Below, piece by piece: positions 7,597-16,490 of a stretch of DNA of 53,189 nucleotides. The notes below the pieces were generated by a model, which was not told where the DNA came from, made no database searches, and was given only the letters and a program-made list of their open reading frames with translations. The stretch is from a virus. The first letter of the stretch is position 1, and each line of letters begins with the position of its first letter. The translations under genes were made by a program, and so were the position numbers. The stretch lies in the IMG/VR virus record IMGVR_UViG_3300025769_000160, positions 1-53,189 of that record; one strand, given 5' to 3'.

Positions 7597-9759
7597 TTAG
7601 GCATCGTTGGCTGCATCAGTGGTAAAGAATAACTTTATACCGAGTAGTCGCGCATCTTCTGCCATATCATCGTTACCATCAGAAACATCTCTAAATATCC
7701 TAAAGAAACACATATCTGCATCAGCAGGGCTTCCTGCTATCGTAATTGCACCGCTTTCTGCGGTTACACACAAATCTTCTGCAGCACTTAAAGCGTCATC
7801 TGTTACAACCACTGCAGTACCATATGCAACGTCAATAGTATCATTATCAGAGACTGCTACGCCTTGCAGACCCCAAGCAACACCATCCGTGTCCGTTGCA
7901 GTAGTTGTCCAAAAAACCTGAAAAGTAACTGTGCCTTCATTCCAGCTTTTTGGAAATGCAATTTGAAACTGAGCGTGTGTATCTGCCGAGGCTTCAAAGT
8001 CCAAAACATTCATGTCAGGACGGCCAGAGGTTGTTTCTGCTGTGGTTAACGACGCACAACCATTTGTCGCAGTGGGGGTCATAGCCGCTGCAGGTACAAA
8101 GATAGTCTCTTTACCTGCCGTCTTAATCGCTGCACTTGAAACTGTAGGGGCTTGTGTAAAGTTAACCACACCGCCAGAGGAGATTGATAGCGCATCTGTA
8201 TCTGATGCAGAACCAATAGTGCCAGCATCCTTAATGACAATATCATCCTTAAATGTAACAATACCTGCAGAAGATATGGTCATCGCATCGGTTGCAGATG
8301 CAGAACCAACCGTCCCATCATCAGGCACGGTGACATTAGTGCCTGTAAGAGCTACTGTTCCTGCAGTTGCAGGTAAAGTTATTGTCACATCCGCTGTAGA
8401 TGCAGGGCCAATGAGAGTGACAGCGTTTGTGCCATTGTCACTGTCCTCAAAAAACTTCACAAAACCAGCACTGGTTGCGCCATTTTTAAGATCAGCACCC
8501 GCATTAATTACAGGGGTCGTTAGTGTTTTATTTGTTAGCGTAGATGTAGAAGCATCTGATACTAAAGTTGAGTTACCGCCTGTGCTTGGTATGGTTAAAA
8601 CATTGTTAGCACTTTCTGAGTGAGGCGCAGCTTTTATTTGCTGTCCATGAGTGTTGGCTTCACAGTTGAATTGAATAGTGCCTTGGTTAGTATTACCTCG
8701 AACAGTTACATGGCCTGTGCCATTTGGGGCTAATTCTAGATCAGCGTTTGAAGTGGTCACAATATCCTGACCATTCATGTCTAGATCACCGCCCAACTGA
8801 GGTGACGTATCTTCGACGACATTTGATATAGCACCAGAGGTAGCAAGTCCTGCAACTACAGCAGACCTCTGAATTTTCTTTAGTCCACCACCTGACGTAT
8901 CAACAGCTAAGAAAACATCATCGTTTGCAACAGTAGCTATTTCAGACAGAGAACCTACAGCTACGGAATTAAAGTTTGTGCCGTCTGCGATAAGCAAATT
9001 ACCTGCAGTATTTGTTCCCAGTGTTAAATTACCGCCAACACCAAGATTACCTGAAGAGTCTAATGTAAGAGCGGTGCTAGTGCCTATCGCACTGGTGCCA
9101 ATTTTAAACTTGTCACTGTCTCCATCGTCTACACCCATTGTAAATGTCTGTGTGCCAGACAGCGCAAAGGATAGGAAGGGGTCGCCATCAGTCGCAGTAT
9201 TGTCGATGACTAATCCGGTGGTTCCACCCGCGCCTCCAAGGGTTAGGCCGGTATCTGCAGCATGAGTGACCGTGATATCATTATCAGAACCAAAACCAAG
9301 AACTGCACTATCGCTATCTAGCTTGAGATCATTACTAACTGTAACTGCAGTAGAGGCGTTCATATCAATGGTTGCTTCGCCATCAATACGCAGAACACCA
9401 TCAGAGCTTTGTTGAATAAAGCTTGCGGTATCTCCAAACTGTATCTTTTCTGTGGTCGTTAAGAGAATGTCATCAGAAAATTTAAAATAGTCTTCATCTT
9501 CCATCCATGTTAATACGCCATCTGCAGTATTACCATCAAAGGTTACAACAATATCAGTATCGGCTCCTGTACCAAAAGTAATAGTGTTGCTTAAGAGCTT
9601 TTCAATAGCTCCTCCCTCACCATCTGTACCATCATGCTGATGGCCTCCTGTTTCAAAAGCGGCATCAATAGCATCAAACTCTGTGGTAAAATCAGACGCT
9701 TGAATAGTTTCCCCATCTACAAAATTTGTTGGGCTTGTTTTTGTATAAGCTGTACCCAT
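7597..9759 (-). CDS. Tail fibre protein
   Basis: 720 residues of low-complexity beta-rich sequence dominated by T, D, G, S and A. The start (MGTAYTKTSPTNFVDGETIQ, then GGHQHDGTDGEG) is a typical fibre N-terminus. The middle carries recurring units such as GSASATDAMTISSAGIV and GSASDTDALSISSGGVV, and TLTNKTLTTPVINAG is a common fibre motif. The C-terminal about 180 residues are better ordered and may be the trimeric head. It overlaps the nozzle-like gene by 1 nt. Confidence 0.8.
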   Translation of the reverse strand: MGTAYTKTSPTNFVDGETIQASDFTTEFDAIDAAFETGGHQHDGTDGEGGAIEKLLSNTITFGTGADTDIVVTFDGNTADGVLTWMEDEDYFKFSDDILLTTTEKIQFGDTASFIQQSSDGVLRIDGEATIDMNASTAVTVSNDLKLDSDSAVLGFGSDNDITVTHAADTGLTLGGAGGTTGLVIDNTATDGDPFLSFALSGTQTFTMGVDDGDSDKFKIGTSAIGTSTALTLDSSGNLGVGGNLTLGTNTAGNLLIADGTNFNSVAVGSLSEIATVANDDVFLAVDTSGGGLKKIQRSAVVAGLATSGAISNVVEDTSPQLGGDLDMNGQDIVTTSNADLELAPNGTGHVTVRGNTNQGTIQFNCEANTHGQQIKAAPHSESANNVLTIPSTGGNSTLVSDASTSTLTNKTLTTPVINAGADLKNGATSAGFVKFFEDSDNGTNAVTLIGPASTADVTITLPATAGTVALTGTNVTVPDDGTVGSASATDAMTISSAGIVTFKDDIVIKDAGTIGSASDTDALSISSGGVVNFTQAPTVSSAAIKTAGKETIFVPAAAMTPTATNGCASLTTAETTSGRPDMNVLDFEASADTHAQFQIAFPKSWNEGTVTFQVFWTTTATDTDGVAWGLQGVAVSDNDTIDVAYGTAVVVTDDALSAAEDLCVTAESGAITIAGSPADADMCFFRIFRDVSDGNDDMAEDARLLGIKLFFTTDAANDA

Positions 9760-11288
9760 TACATTCTAGCTCCCGGTGTAAATTCTAATGAAAATCCTTT
9801 TAAAGTATAAGTAGGATTTGTACTTGTATCTGTAAACTTTAGTGCCAATGCAAAGCCTGAACCTTCTACAGATTGGCGGTACAGGGGTGTGTATATTGCT
9901 GCGCCATATTCGGCTGTATTCATTATAGCACTGCCATAAAAAGCAGACCCCGCAGGATCAAGAAGATCATACAGTGCAGGGCTAGGCAAAAGAATATCTC
10001 CATAGTCATATTCAAGATTCATGTCTACACCAGCTACAGTGCCTGTTCCAAGATAGTTTATAACTACCCTTTGCATATTTTTTCTTATTCCTACATCACC
10101 CATATTGTAATCAATTGTTCTGTAAGTACAGGCCATTGTTACGCCATCAAAAGTGCTTCCATTTTCTTGTTGATATACGTAGCCATTATCAAAGTCCCCG
10201 TGAAGAACAGTGTCTTGATTAGATATGTTTCCATGAGCAGCACTCATAGGTTTAATGCCCTTTAGATCAGCATACTCCCAACCAATTTGACCTGTATCCG
10301 TACCTCTCTTTAGAACAGCCATAAGACCTGTAGAGTTAGCATCTGTAGCTGCACCGCTAGGATAGTATATTCTGTATTGACTTTTTCCGCGTATGACATG
10401 CGAGGAGATATTATCTATTTGACCCGCATTTAAACTAATTAACCTTGCCTGAACTTGCTTAGAAATCGTCCCTAGCTCCGTATCGCCAATCTTTTCAGTA
10501 CCCGCGATAGTTCTTAAGCCGTCAGGAGCAAGGTAGATAAGATCACCTCCTATTTCTTGAATGCTAAAACGAGAAGAACAGCCTATGTTTCTTGTAACCG
10601 GCTGCAGCACAAAGTCTGCTACACTAGAACCGGCTAACCTGTATATGCTGTCTTTACAAAAAATAACCAAAGTTTCACGAAATTTTGCTAATCCTACAAT
10701 TTCATCTCCCACAGATATCTGCCCTGCGCCAGAAGCAACACTGAAATCATTTTCACTGTAAGGTGCGCTAAACTGGACTAAGTGTCTGTTATTAGTCATA
10801 CCCGAAAAGAATAGGTGGTTTTTATGCTCCACAACAACTTCAGGTGCCGCAGGTTTAGTTCCTGCTCCAGAACCTGCACCTCCTGTTAAAGGTAGGTAAG
10901 TGTTTCCATCATACGTGGCGGCATCGTTAGCTCCGTCAGCCATTGCAATTTTTTCTGTACCCGTCCAGTTATAAACGGAGAAAGAGTAACGTTCTGCATC
11001 AGAACGATTGCTAGCGATAGAAGTCCATCCAGAGCCTGAACTAAACATCACGTTAGCGCCCCGTGCAGCAACTACTTTATCATTCCATACTGCTATACCA
11101 AGTATTCCGCCTGAGCCAGTAACCTGATTATCATCAAACTTAGTAAACCCAAGAATTTTAGAGTAGCCTCCAGTTACAGAAGGTTCATAGTTTTCAAGAG
11201 TCACTGCTTCTCCGGGCTTTGCAACAAAAACACTTTTGTCAAGAACAAGACCGCCATCGCAGTTTACAGGAAAGGCTTGTATGGGCAT
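9759..11288 (-). CDS. Putative tail nozzle / tail tubular protein B
   Basis: 509 residues, beta-rich, with propeller-like blades (GGILGIAVWNDKVVAARG, GLAKFRETLVIFCKDSIYRL, GDLIYLAPDGLRTIAG). The length, blades and the position between the gp11-like neck protein and the fibre match stabilisation/nozzle proteins of short-tailed phages (T7 gp12-like in role). Starts at ATG 11288, sharing one base with the stop of the upstream gene. Confidence 0.65.
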   Translation of the reverse strand: MPIQAFPVNCDGGLVLDKSVFVAKPGEAVTLENYEPSVTGGYSKILGFTKFDDNQVTGSGGILGIAVWNDKVVAARGANVMFSSGSGWTSIASNRSDAERYSFSVYNWTGTEKIAMADGANDAATYDGNTYLPLTGGAGSGAGTKPAAPEVVVEHKNHLFFSGMTNNRHLVQFSAPYSENDFSVASGAGQISVGDEIVGLAKFRETLVIFCKDSIYRLAGSSVADFVLQPVTRNIGCSSRFSIQEIGGDLIYLAPDGLRTIAGTEKIGDTELGTISKQVQARLISLNAGQIDNISSHVIRGKSQYRIYYPSGAATDANSTGLMAVLKRGTDTGQIGWEYADLKGIKPMSAAHGNISNQDTVLHGDFDNGYVYQQENGSTFDGVTMACTYRTIDYNMGDVGIRKNMQRVVINYLGTGTVAGVDMNLEYDYGDILLPSPALYDLLDPAGSAFYGSAIMNTAEYGAAIYTPLYRQSVEGSGFALALKFTDTSTNPTYTLKGFSLEFTPGARM

Positions 11289-12661
11289 TAAACGGCTCTC
11301 ATATAGTCTTTTTGATTAAGAAGCTCTGTTTTCATTCTGCGGATACCATTCTCATAGTCTCTAAATGCAAACTGTGCAGCTTGATCGTTACCTCTAAGAA
11401 TATGTACGTAGTATTTTACACGGGCTACAATTACATCTTGATACCTTAGAGGGATTTTTGGAGTGTCATTAAATAGAGACAATTCTGCAGAAGAGTCATA
11501 GAAATCAAACTCAACCTCATACTGAGTGTTTTCAGGTATCGGAGTAACTCCAAATGCAACATCACTCCTGATGCGGTATACGCAATCAGGCGCACCAAAC
11601 CCACTATCGGGGGATGAAAGGGATAAGAACTCACTTTGCCTGTAGGAAGAATGATACCTACCTAATCCTTCATGGTACTCTTCATAAGATTTATACTTTA
11701 GAGGTTTTGCTGAAGCGTCCTCTTCAAATACTTCTATAAAATCTATATCAAGATTTTGAGATGCAGTATTGCTAAGACTTATGAAAGTCTGCTGAGTTGA
11801 TGCAGTAAACCTAGCCGTTTTTATTTCTCCAGCGCCAACATTTGAAATAGTAAATGTTGTGGATAAATCAGAATCTTTATCGCTGCTAGAACCAGCAAAA
11901 ACATTAAGAGTTTCAGAAGTAGCTGAAGAACTGCCCGAAGATATTCTTGCAGTAATTCTATATGATCTATTTTCTACTGTAGGTATGGCCTGATCAACGC
12001 AACCAGCGTTTAGCCGAAGAACACCCGCTGCGTATCCGCCATTGCCGCTAATGTCATTACTAACCGCTGGAGTGCCTCCTGTGCTAGTACCTGCAGGGTC
12101 AGAACTACGGCTAGACCAGTAAGAGCCAAGAGTAATTGTCTTGTCAAACTCTCCCTCTTTAATGAGGTTCTGTGGGCGCAGAAAAAACCCATCATAGTCT
12201 ACATCAGTGCAGAAAGTAACAACTCCAGAGGTAGCCGTGCGGGTAGAAGATACGCCTGTTATAGTTTCTGCTGCCTGAAACTCTCCTTCAATAGGTTCTA
12301 TAAGCATGTACTGCTCATCTGAATGACCACCATGCGGAGGTACTCTTCGTAGAATACCCTTTGCAGAGGACGTTCCTCCTGTAACAACCTCGTTGAGGGT
12401 GAAGGCTCCGCTAACACTAGAAACTACTACCTTTACAGGGTATTTATACTGACCTGTACCGCCAAAGAGAGTGTACCTCGCACTGTGGAAATGCCAAGGC
12501 CACTGAATGTACTCGGCATCTATATCGCGTATGGCTTTATTAATGCCTACTTTAACTGTGGTCTGTACACCTCTTGTGCCGGACAAACCTGCAGCAGTTT
12601 CTGCAACAGTTGTTTCGTTTATATCGAACAGAACAGAGTTTATTAATTCTACATAATTCAT
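11288..12661 (-). CDS. Putative tail tubular protein A / adaptor with beta-sandwich insertion
   Basis: 457 residues. Residues 1-75 (start MNYVELINSVLFDINE) and about 320-457 (KYKSYEEYHEGL; ending in RRMKTELLNQ) resemble a head-tail adaptor. Between them sit two insertions: about 80-150, a Gly-rich domain with the GTSSAKG / EGEFQAAETITG pattern seen in phage virion proteins, and about 165-315, a jelly-roll-like domain opening with NLIKEGEFDKTITLGSYW that looks like a carbohydrate-binding module. The latter could bind host glycans. Adaptor assignment is by position and end similarity. Confidence 0.55.
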   Translation of the reverse strand: MNYVELINSVLFDINETTVAETAAGLSGTRGVQTTVKVGINKAIRDIDAEYIQWPWHFHSARYTLFGGTGQYKYPVKVVVSSVSGAFTLNEVVTGGTSSAKGILRRVPPHGGHSDEQYMLIEPIEGEFQAAETITGVSSTRTATSGVVTFCTDVDYDGFFLRPQNLIKEGEFDKTITLGSYWSSRSSDPAGTSTGGTPAVSNDISGNGGYAAGVLRLNAGCVDQAIPTVENRSYRITARISSGSSSATSETLNVFAGSSSDKDSDLSTTFTISNVGAGEIKTARFTASTQQTFISLSNTASQNLDIDFIEVFEEDASAKPLKYKSYEEYHEGLGRYHSSYRQSEFLSLSSPDSGFGAPDCVYRIRSDVAFGVTPIPENTQYEVEFDFYDSSAELSLFNDTPKIPLRYQDVIVARVKYYVHILRGNDQAAQFAFRDYENGIRRMKTELLNQKDYMRAV

Positions 12662-12668
12662 GGTTTGC

Positions 12669-13022
12669 CTAACTGTTAGCTAAAAATAATTCATCTATAG
12701 ATAGCACCGCTTCTAGCCTATTAGCAGTTTCTGCTGTAAGTTTAATAGCGTCTCCCTCATTCAAATTTAAATCTAAATCTAGAATAAGGTAGCTATGTGA
12801 AGCTATTGCAAATTCATTTACAATAGAGTATGTAGCACTCGCACTAGCATCGGTTATCTGTACGGTAATGTCCGTTTGATGTCCTGAGGTTTGGGCTATA
12901 ACAATTTTTTTTAATACAGCATCGTGACCAGCAGGAACGGTGTAGACTGTTGTTTGATCTGTGCTGCTAAGAGCAACCCCTGCATTTCTTAGTCGAACTG
13001 GACGGGCTAGTGCGTTTGTCAA
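12669..13022 (-). CDS. Small beta-sandwich neck or head protein
   Basis: 117 residues, predicted almost all beta: VALSSTDQTTVYTVPAGHDAVLKKIVIAQ is the pattern of a small phage head or neck sandwich domain. It lies between a secreted-type protein and the adaptor-like gene, 7 nt from the latter. Role inferred from position; a head-completion or decoration role is equally possible. Confidence 0.5.
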   Translation of the reverse strand: MTNALARPVRLRNAGVALSSTDQTTVYTVPAGHDAVLKKIVIAQTSGHQTDITVQITDASASATYSIVNEFAIASHSYLILDLDLNLNEGDAIKLTAETANRLEAVLSIDELFLANS

Positions 13023-13336
13023 GAGTCTATCCCCTTAGTTTTTTTTATAGCGGGTGCAAAATTAGTCCCAATAGAGGACACGCATTCAACATCAGGGTTG
13101 ATGTCGGCTACTCCCGTTAACGTGTAGCTTTTAGTTTCAGGGTTTATATACATTGTAAAAGTTATGCTGTATTGAAAATCTCTGAAAGAAAATGCAGGAT
13201 ACTCTCCAATACTTTCAGCTTGAATTTTAATAGTACCTATAGGAAAACAAAGGTTAGAAGCCTCTTGCGATTGGCTTGGTTTTACCGCTATAAAAACCAT
13301 TGCAAAAAAAAGCAACGCCGCCGAAATCCGCTTCAT
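13019..13336 (-). CDS. Exported protein of unknown function
   Basis: 105 residues beginning with a textbook signal peptide (MKRISAALLFFAMVFIAVKPSQSQ, cleavage probably after SQS or SQSQ). The mature part has two Cys (CFPIG and DVECVSS) that could form a disulfide. An exported small protein inside the virion operon is unusual; it might act in the periplasm on receptors, superinfection exclusion or lysis. No family recognised. The stop overlaps the next start by 4 nt. Confidence 0.55.
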   Translation of the reverse strand: MKRISAALLFFAMVFIAVKPSQSQEASNLCFPIGTIKIQAESIGEYPAFSFRDFQYSITFTMYINPETKSYTLTGVADINPDVECVSSIGTNFAPAIKKTKGIDS

Positions 13337-13337
13337 A

Positions 13338-13973
13338 TCACATACCCCAAGCTTTCTTTAAATACATCTGAACAAGCGTTGATTTTGTAAACATGCTCTT
13401 TTGAGTTTCCATGAGATAAGCATTTACCTCATACATATTTTGCAAAATAAAAGACTGTTCGTAAGATACATTAGAGGACATCCATCCAATTATGTTTTGT
13501 CTAAAACCTTTAGTGACCTTCCCTACTCCATGAGGGTATATGATAGGAAATATTACAGCTTCACCTGCACCTAGCTTTTTACCTATCCTGCCTACTGAAG
13601 TATCTAAAATAAATTCTCCACCTTCGTAATCGTCTGATAAATTTACGCTCCACCCATAGTCAAAGAATACATTTTTTGATTTAGGGTTAGCCTTAAAAGA
13701 ATCTACGTGTAAATCGTAGTAGTCGTCTTTAAAATATTTGTTATAAAAGTTTACTGATACTCTAGTAGGGCAATACACGCTGTCTATATAGTGAGTATCG
13801 TAAAATTTGTCTGTAATGAGTTTTCTAACTTCATCTGGAACGCTGTTAGACTCTTGATTGCTTTTTATGCTTTCTAAGTCAGCGGCAGTCTCTTTTCCGC
13901 TTTTGTACGTGTTACTATCTATTTTGTCCAAACAAAAATTTACTTCATCTTTAGTAAGTAGCTTGATAAACAT
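13338..13973 (-). CDS. Putative PKHD-type 2OG-Fe(II) oxygenase
   Basis: 211 residues. The Fe-binding triad is visible as His89 and Asp91 (YYDLHVDS) and His148 (YPHGVGKV), with Arg158 (GFRQNIIGW) as the 2-oxoglutarate contact. NLSDDYEGGEFIL between them is typical of prolyl 4-hydroxylase-like phage PKHD enzymes. Substrate unknown; it could be a virion protein or a host translation factor. It sits between the capsid decoration gene and the neck genes. Confidence 0.8.
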   Translation of the reverse strand: MFIKLLTKDEVNFCLDKIDSNTYKSGKETAADLESIKSNQESNSVPDEVRKLITDKFYDTHYIDSVYCPTRVSVNFYNKYFKDDYYDLHVDSFKANPKSKNVFFDYGWSVNLSDDYEGGEFILDTSVGRIGKKLGAGEAVIFPIIYPHGVGKVTKGFRQNIIGWMSSNVSYEQSFILQNMYEVNAYLMETQKSMFTKSTLVQMYLKKAWGM

Positions 13974-14008
13974 ATGACCTCCATCAATTCAATATCATAG
14001 CAAGAAGG

Positions 14009-14033
14009 GTGGGGTTTTTAAAAGGAACCCCAC
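14009..14033 (-). terminator. Hairpin after the capsid genes
   Basis: An 8-bp perfect stem (GTGGGGTT / AACCCCAC) lies directly downstream of the decoration gene. On the minus strand it is followed by CCTTCTTGC rather than a U tract, so it may be a weak terminator or an mRNA 3'-end stabiliser that raises capsid message levels. Confidence 0.4.
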
Positions 14034-14050
14034 AGAAACCTTTAGTACAT

Positions 14051-14530
14051 TTACGTACCCGACGAAACCGTAGCCGCTTCCGTAAGCGGGTTGCGAGAAA
14101 TGTCAACCAAGCAAACGTGAACGCGGAAACGAGCAGCACTTTCACCAGACGAACCAGCATCAAGGATGAGGGCGTCAATCGTGTCAGCACTTGTTAGGAT
14201 ACGAGCGTTAGCCCCGGAAGCCCCAACAGCGGCTTCAAGGAACGGTGTAAAGCCAGCAGCAAGCACAGAACCGTCAACAAAACAGTCTACGTCACCACCA
14301 GTAATACCGATATCCAGAGTAACCTGAGCATTACCACGCGCTTCAAGAACTTCAAGCGCACCGGCAATAATCATGCTATCCGCAGGAACGTCAACCAACT
14401 GGACGACATCTCCACCCGCACCGCCATCGGCAGTGTCGTGGACCTGCGAAGTGATCACATAAGGAGTAGGCATACGCGAAGGATGACCAACGGTCCCACC
14501 TCCGGTAATAGTACGATCAATAGTAGCCAT
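14051..14530 (-). CDS. Putative capsid decoration protein
   Basis: 159 residues, Ala/Gly/Asp-rich with beta pattern; ALEVLEARGNAQVTLDIGIT and GGDVDCFVDGSVL are typical of a conserved marine-phage protein next to the major capsid gene. Base composition and codon choice (GCC, ACC and GTC used often) match the capsid gene and differ from the AT-rich neighbours, as expected of very highly expressed proteins. Located 16 nt after the capsid stop. Confidence 0.6.
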   Translation of the reverse strand: MATIDRTITGGGTVGHPSRMPTPYVITSQVHDTADGGAGGDVVQLVDVPADSMIIAGALEVLEARGNAQVTLDIGITGGDVDCFVDGSVLAAGFTPFLEAAVGASGANARILTSADTIDALILDAGSSGESAARFRVHVCLVDISRNPLTEAATVSSGT

Positions 14531-14546
14531 AAGTTATGTCCTCCCC

Positions 14547-15521
14547 TTAGCTGTAATCTACAATGCCGAGGCAGAGAGCCTCTGGACGAATGACCTTACG
14601 GCCATAAACGTGCAGACCGCGAACCACATCCGAGAACGAATCGGGATCGCGAATAACTTCTGTCTTAGCAATTGAGTTGGCAGTCGCCATGCCGGAAATG
14701 TGACCAGCAAGAACAATGTTCTCACCAGTACCAACGCCGGAAAGCGATACCATGTCGGTCGTAGTCGTAGCATCCGCCGACTGACGGAGTGCATTTGACT
14801 TGTAGAGGCTGAAGCCCATAATCTTCTGGTTCGTAACCAGACCATTACGGAGCGGGGAACTAGCGTCACCCGTTACCTGAACTTCAACGATCTTCGCACC
14901 CGCTTTGTACAGGTTTTCATAGACACGCGGGGGCGCTACAAACCAACGGTTCTCTTCAGGAACGTCCTGCTCATCGAGCTTACGAGCCATAAGAGCCATA
15001 AGGTTTACAACGTCATCACCGGCATCGGAACCAGTAACCGTAACTGGAGTACCTGAAGTACCAAGATTGGAATCGGTTTCAACCGTGCCAGAAGCACCCT
15101 TGATACCCGCATTGTCAATCATGGCCTGAAGTACGTTCTTGTCGTAGTTACGTTTCAGCGAAAACGCACCTGAAGAGGTGGCAAGCGCCTCAAAGTTCAC
15201 ATGCGACTGACGCTCTTCGATGTCATCCACCTTAAACGCAAACGCCTGTGCCTGATCTACCGTCAACTGGATTTCGTCATCTGCCAAGTCCTGCGGCGTA
15301 ACCACAGAGCCTCGCGAGTATGCGGAAATCGTAACGGTAGGTTCTTTCATAATCCGAACCGTGTCACCAAAGTTCTCAATTTCTCCTGCGTAGTCAGTAT
15401 TGGTAATGTCTTCGACTACCGACGCACGGCGGAAAAACTTAAGAACCTTTTGGCTATAGATTTCGGCCTGAAAATTACCGGTAGGTAGATTACCATAACC
15501 GGCTGATACGGAAACAGCCAT
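14547..15521 (-). CDS. Major capsid protein
   Basis: 324 residues. FGDTVRIMKEPTVTIS, VDQAQAFAFKVDDIEERQSH and KRNYDKNVLQAMIDNAG are the conserved core of HK97-fold coat proteins of the P22/HMO-type podoviruses. It follows the scaffold-like gene and precedes the decoration gene, the usual order. The ribosome site AAAGGA is slightly distant from the ATG. GC content is visibly higher than in neighbours, suggesting codon selection for high expression. Confidence 0.88.
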   Translation of the reverse strand: MAVSVSAGYGNLPTGNFQAEIYSQKVLKFFRRASVVEDITNTDYAGEIENFGDTVRIMKEPTVTISAYSRGSVVTPQDLADDEIQLTVDQAQAFAFKVDDIEERQSHVNFEALATSSGAFSLKRNYDKNVLQAMIDNAGIKGASGTVETDSNLGTSGTPVTVTGSDAGDDVVNLMALMARKLDEQDVPEENRWFVAPPRVYENLYKAGAKIVEVQVTGDASSPLRNGLVTNQKIMGFSLYKSNALRQSADATTTTDMVSLSGVGTGENIVLAGHISGMATANSIAKTEVIRDPDSFSDVVRGLHVYGRKVIRPEALCLGIVDYS

Positions 15522-15544
15522 ATCTCAAGTCCTTTCTTTATAGT

Positions 15545-16405
15545 CTATCTATTAACGATACGTCCCTCCGCTTGAGCCTGATCCAGTTCTGATTCAACTT
15601 TTTCAAATTCATGCGGTTTGAGTCTACGTATCTCTGAAGTAGTCCACACCTTTTTGTTTGCATTCGAGTCTGTAGCAACATTAATGCCTTTAGTCCTTGT
15701 TACGGCTTCTGCTGCTGCAGCCTGTTGTTTGCGAGGTCTGCCTACTTTTTTGTTTGAGCCAGTATCGGCCTTGTACAAGTCAAGAACGCGGGAAGCCCAT
15801 TTAACATCTTCCTTGTTCTTCGTGATACCATCTGAAAGGCTAGGTGGCTGCTCCTGAAGCCAAGAGGCAAACTTTTCAGACTTTTTAATTTCTGAGAAGT
15901 CAGGATGCAGGGCCAGCAATTGCTGATAAGCACTTTTAGCTTTTAGCTGCTCTTCCTTCCGAGAAAGATGCGAAACTTGTTCACGAAGTTCAGCAAGTTC
16001 TTTTTCAGCATTCTTAGCAGTAATCGCTTCAACTACATTATATACGTCAGGATAGTTTTCTTTAAAGTTCTCAATATTGGCGTCATATTCTGGCGCTTCT
16101 TGTTCTACGGGTTGAGAAACAAGCTGTTCCTTTTCCTCTCTCCACTCATGGAGTTTGGAGTCGTAGTGCTTCTTTAAATCATCATAACGTTTTTTGTAAT
16201 CATGCTCCTCCGTCTGCACTTCAGAATTATTCTGAGAGGGCTGAACGGAAATGGTTTCATCGTCAAACTGGTTAGTGTCTTCAGCGTCTTCCTCTAGGGT
16301 AGCTTCCGGGTCAACTACTTCATCGTCCTTGTACACATCAGATTTGTAGCTGCCTTTATAAGGGCCTAGTTTCTCATCTTCTTTAGCTTGTACTTCTTTA
16401 GTCAT
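15545..16405 (-). CDS. Putative capsid scaffolding protein
   Basis: 286 residues, strongly charged. The N-terminus is acidic (about 1-70); a long coiled coil covers about 70-165 (HDYKKRYDDLKKHYDSKLHE and ELAELREQVSHLSRKEEQ). The C-terminus is basic and includes VGRPRKQQ, an AT-hook-like patch, and a helical end. Charge layout and position immediately before the major capsid gene match scaffolding proteins. Ribosome site GGAGG precedes the ATG. Confidence 0.75.
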   Translation of the reverse strand: MTKEVQAKEDEKLGPYKGSYKSDVYKDDEVVDPEATLEEDAEDTNQFDDETISVQPSQNNSEVQTEEHDYKKRYDDLKKHYDSKLHEWREEKEQLVSQPVEQEAPEYDANIENFKENYPDVYNVVEAITAKNAEKELAELREQVSHLSRKEEQLKAKSAYQQLLALHPDFSEIKKSEKFASWLQEQPPSLSDGITKNKEDVKWASRVLDLYKADTGSNKKVGRPRKQQAAAAEAVTRTKGINVATDSNANKKVWTTSEIRRLKPHEFEKVESELDQAQAEGRIVNR

Positions 16406-16490
16406 TTTTCCTCCTTACGGGGCCTATAAAAGGGTAGCCGCAGTTGGGTTTGGTACTACGCAGGGCCGTTAATTAACGGGTAGCTGCATC
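16406..16490 (-). promoter_or_regulatory. Palindrome and short direct repeat before scaffold/capsid genes
   Basis: The 85-nt gap holds a 14-bp perfect palindrome CCGTTAATTAACGG (16466-16479) and two near-identical 12-mers, GGGTAGCCGCAG and GGGTAGCTGCAT, about 45 nt apart. No sigma70 promoter is obvious. It could be an operator or an RNA-processing site setting capsid expression. Confidence 0.3.

Noticed and set aside
8012-8623. 203-residue plus-strand frame opposite the tail fibre
   Set aside because: Shadow of the repetitive fibre gene; no start signals and low-complexity composition mirrors the fibre repeats.
13984-14190. 68-residue minus-strand frame over the decoration gene end
   Set aside because: Out of frame with the decoration gene, Arg/Leu-rich shadow, crosses the hairpin at 14009-14033.
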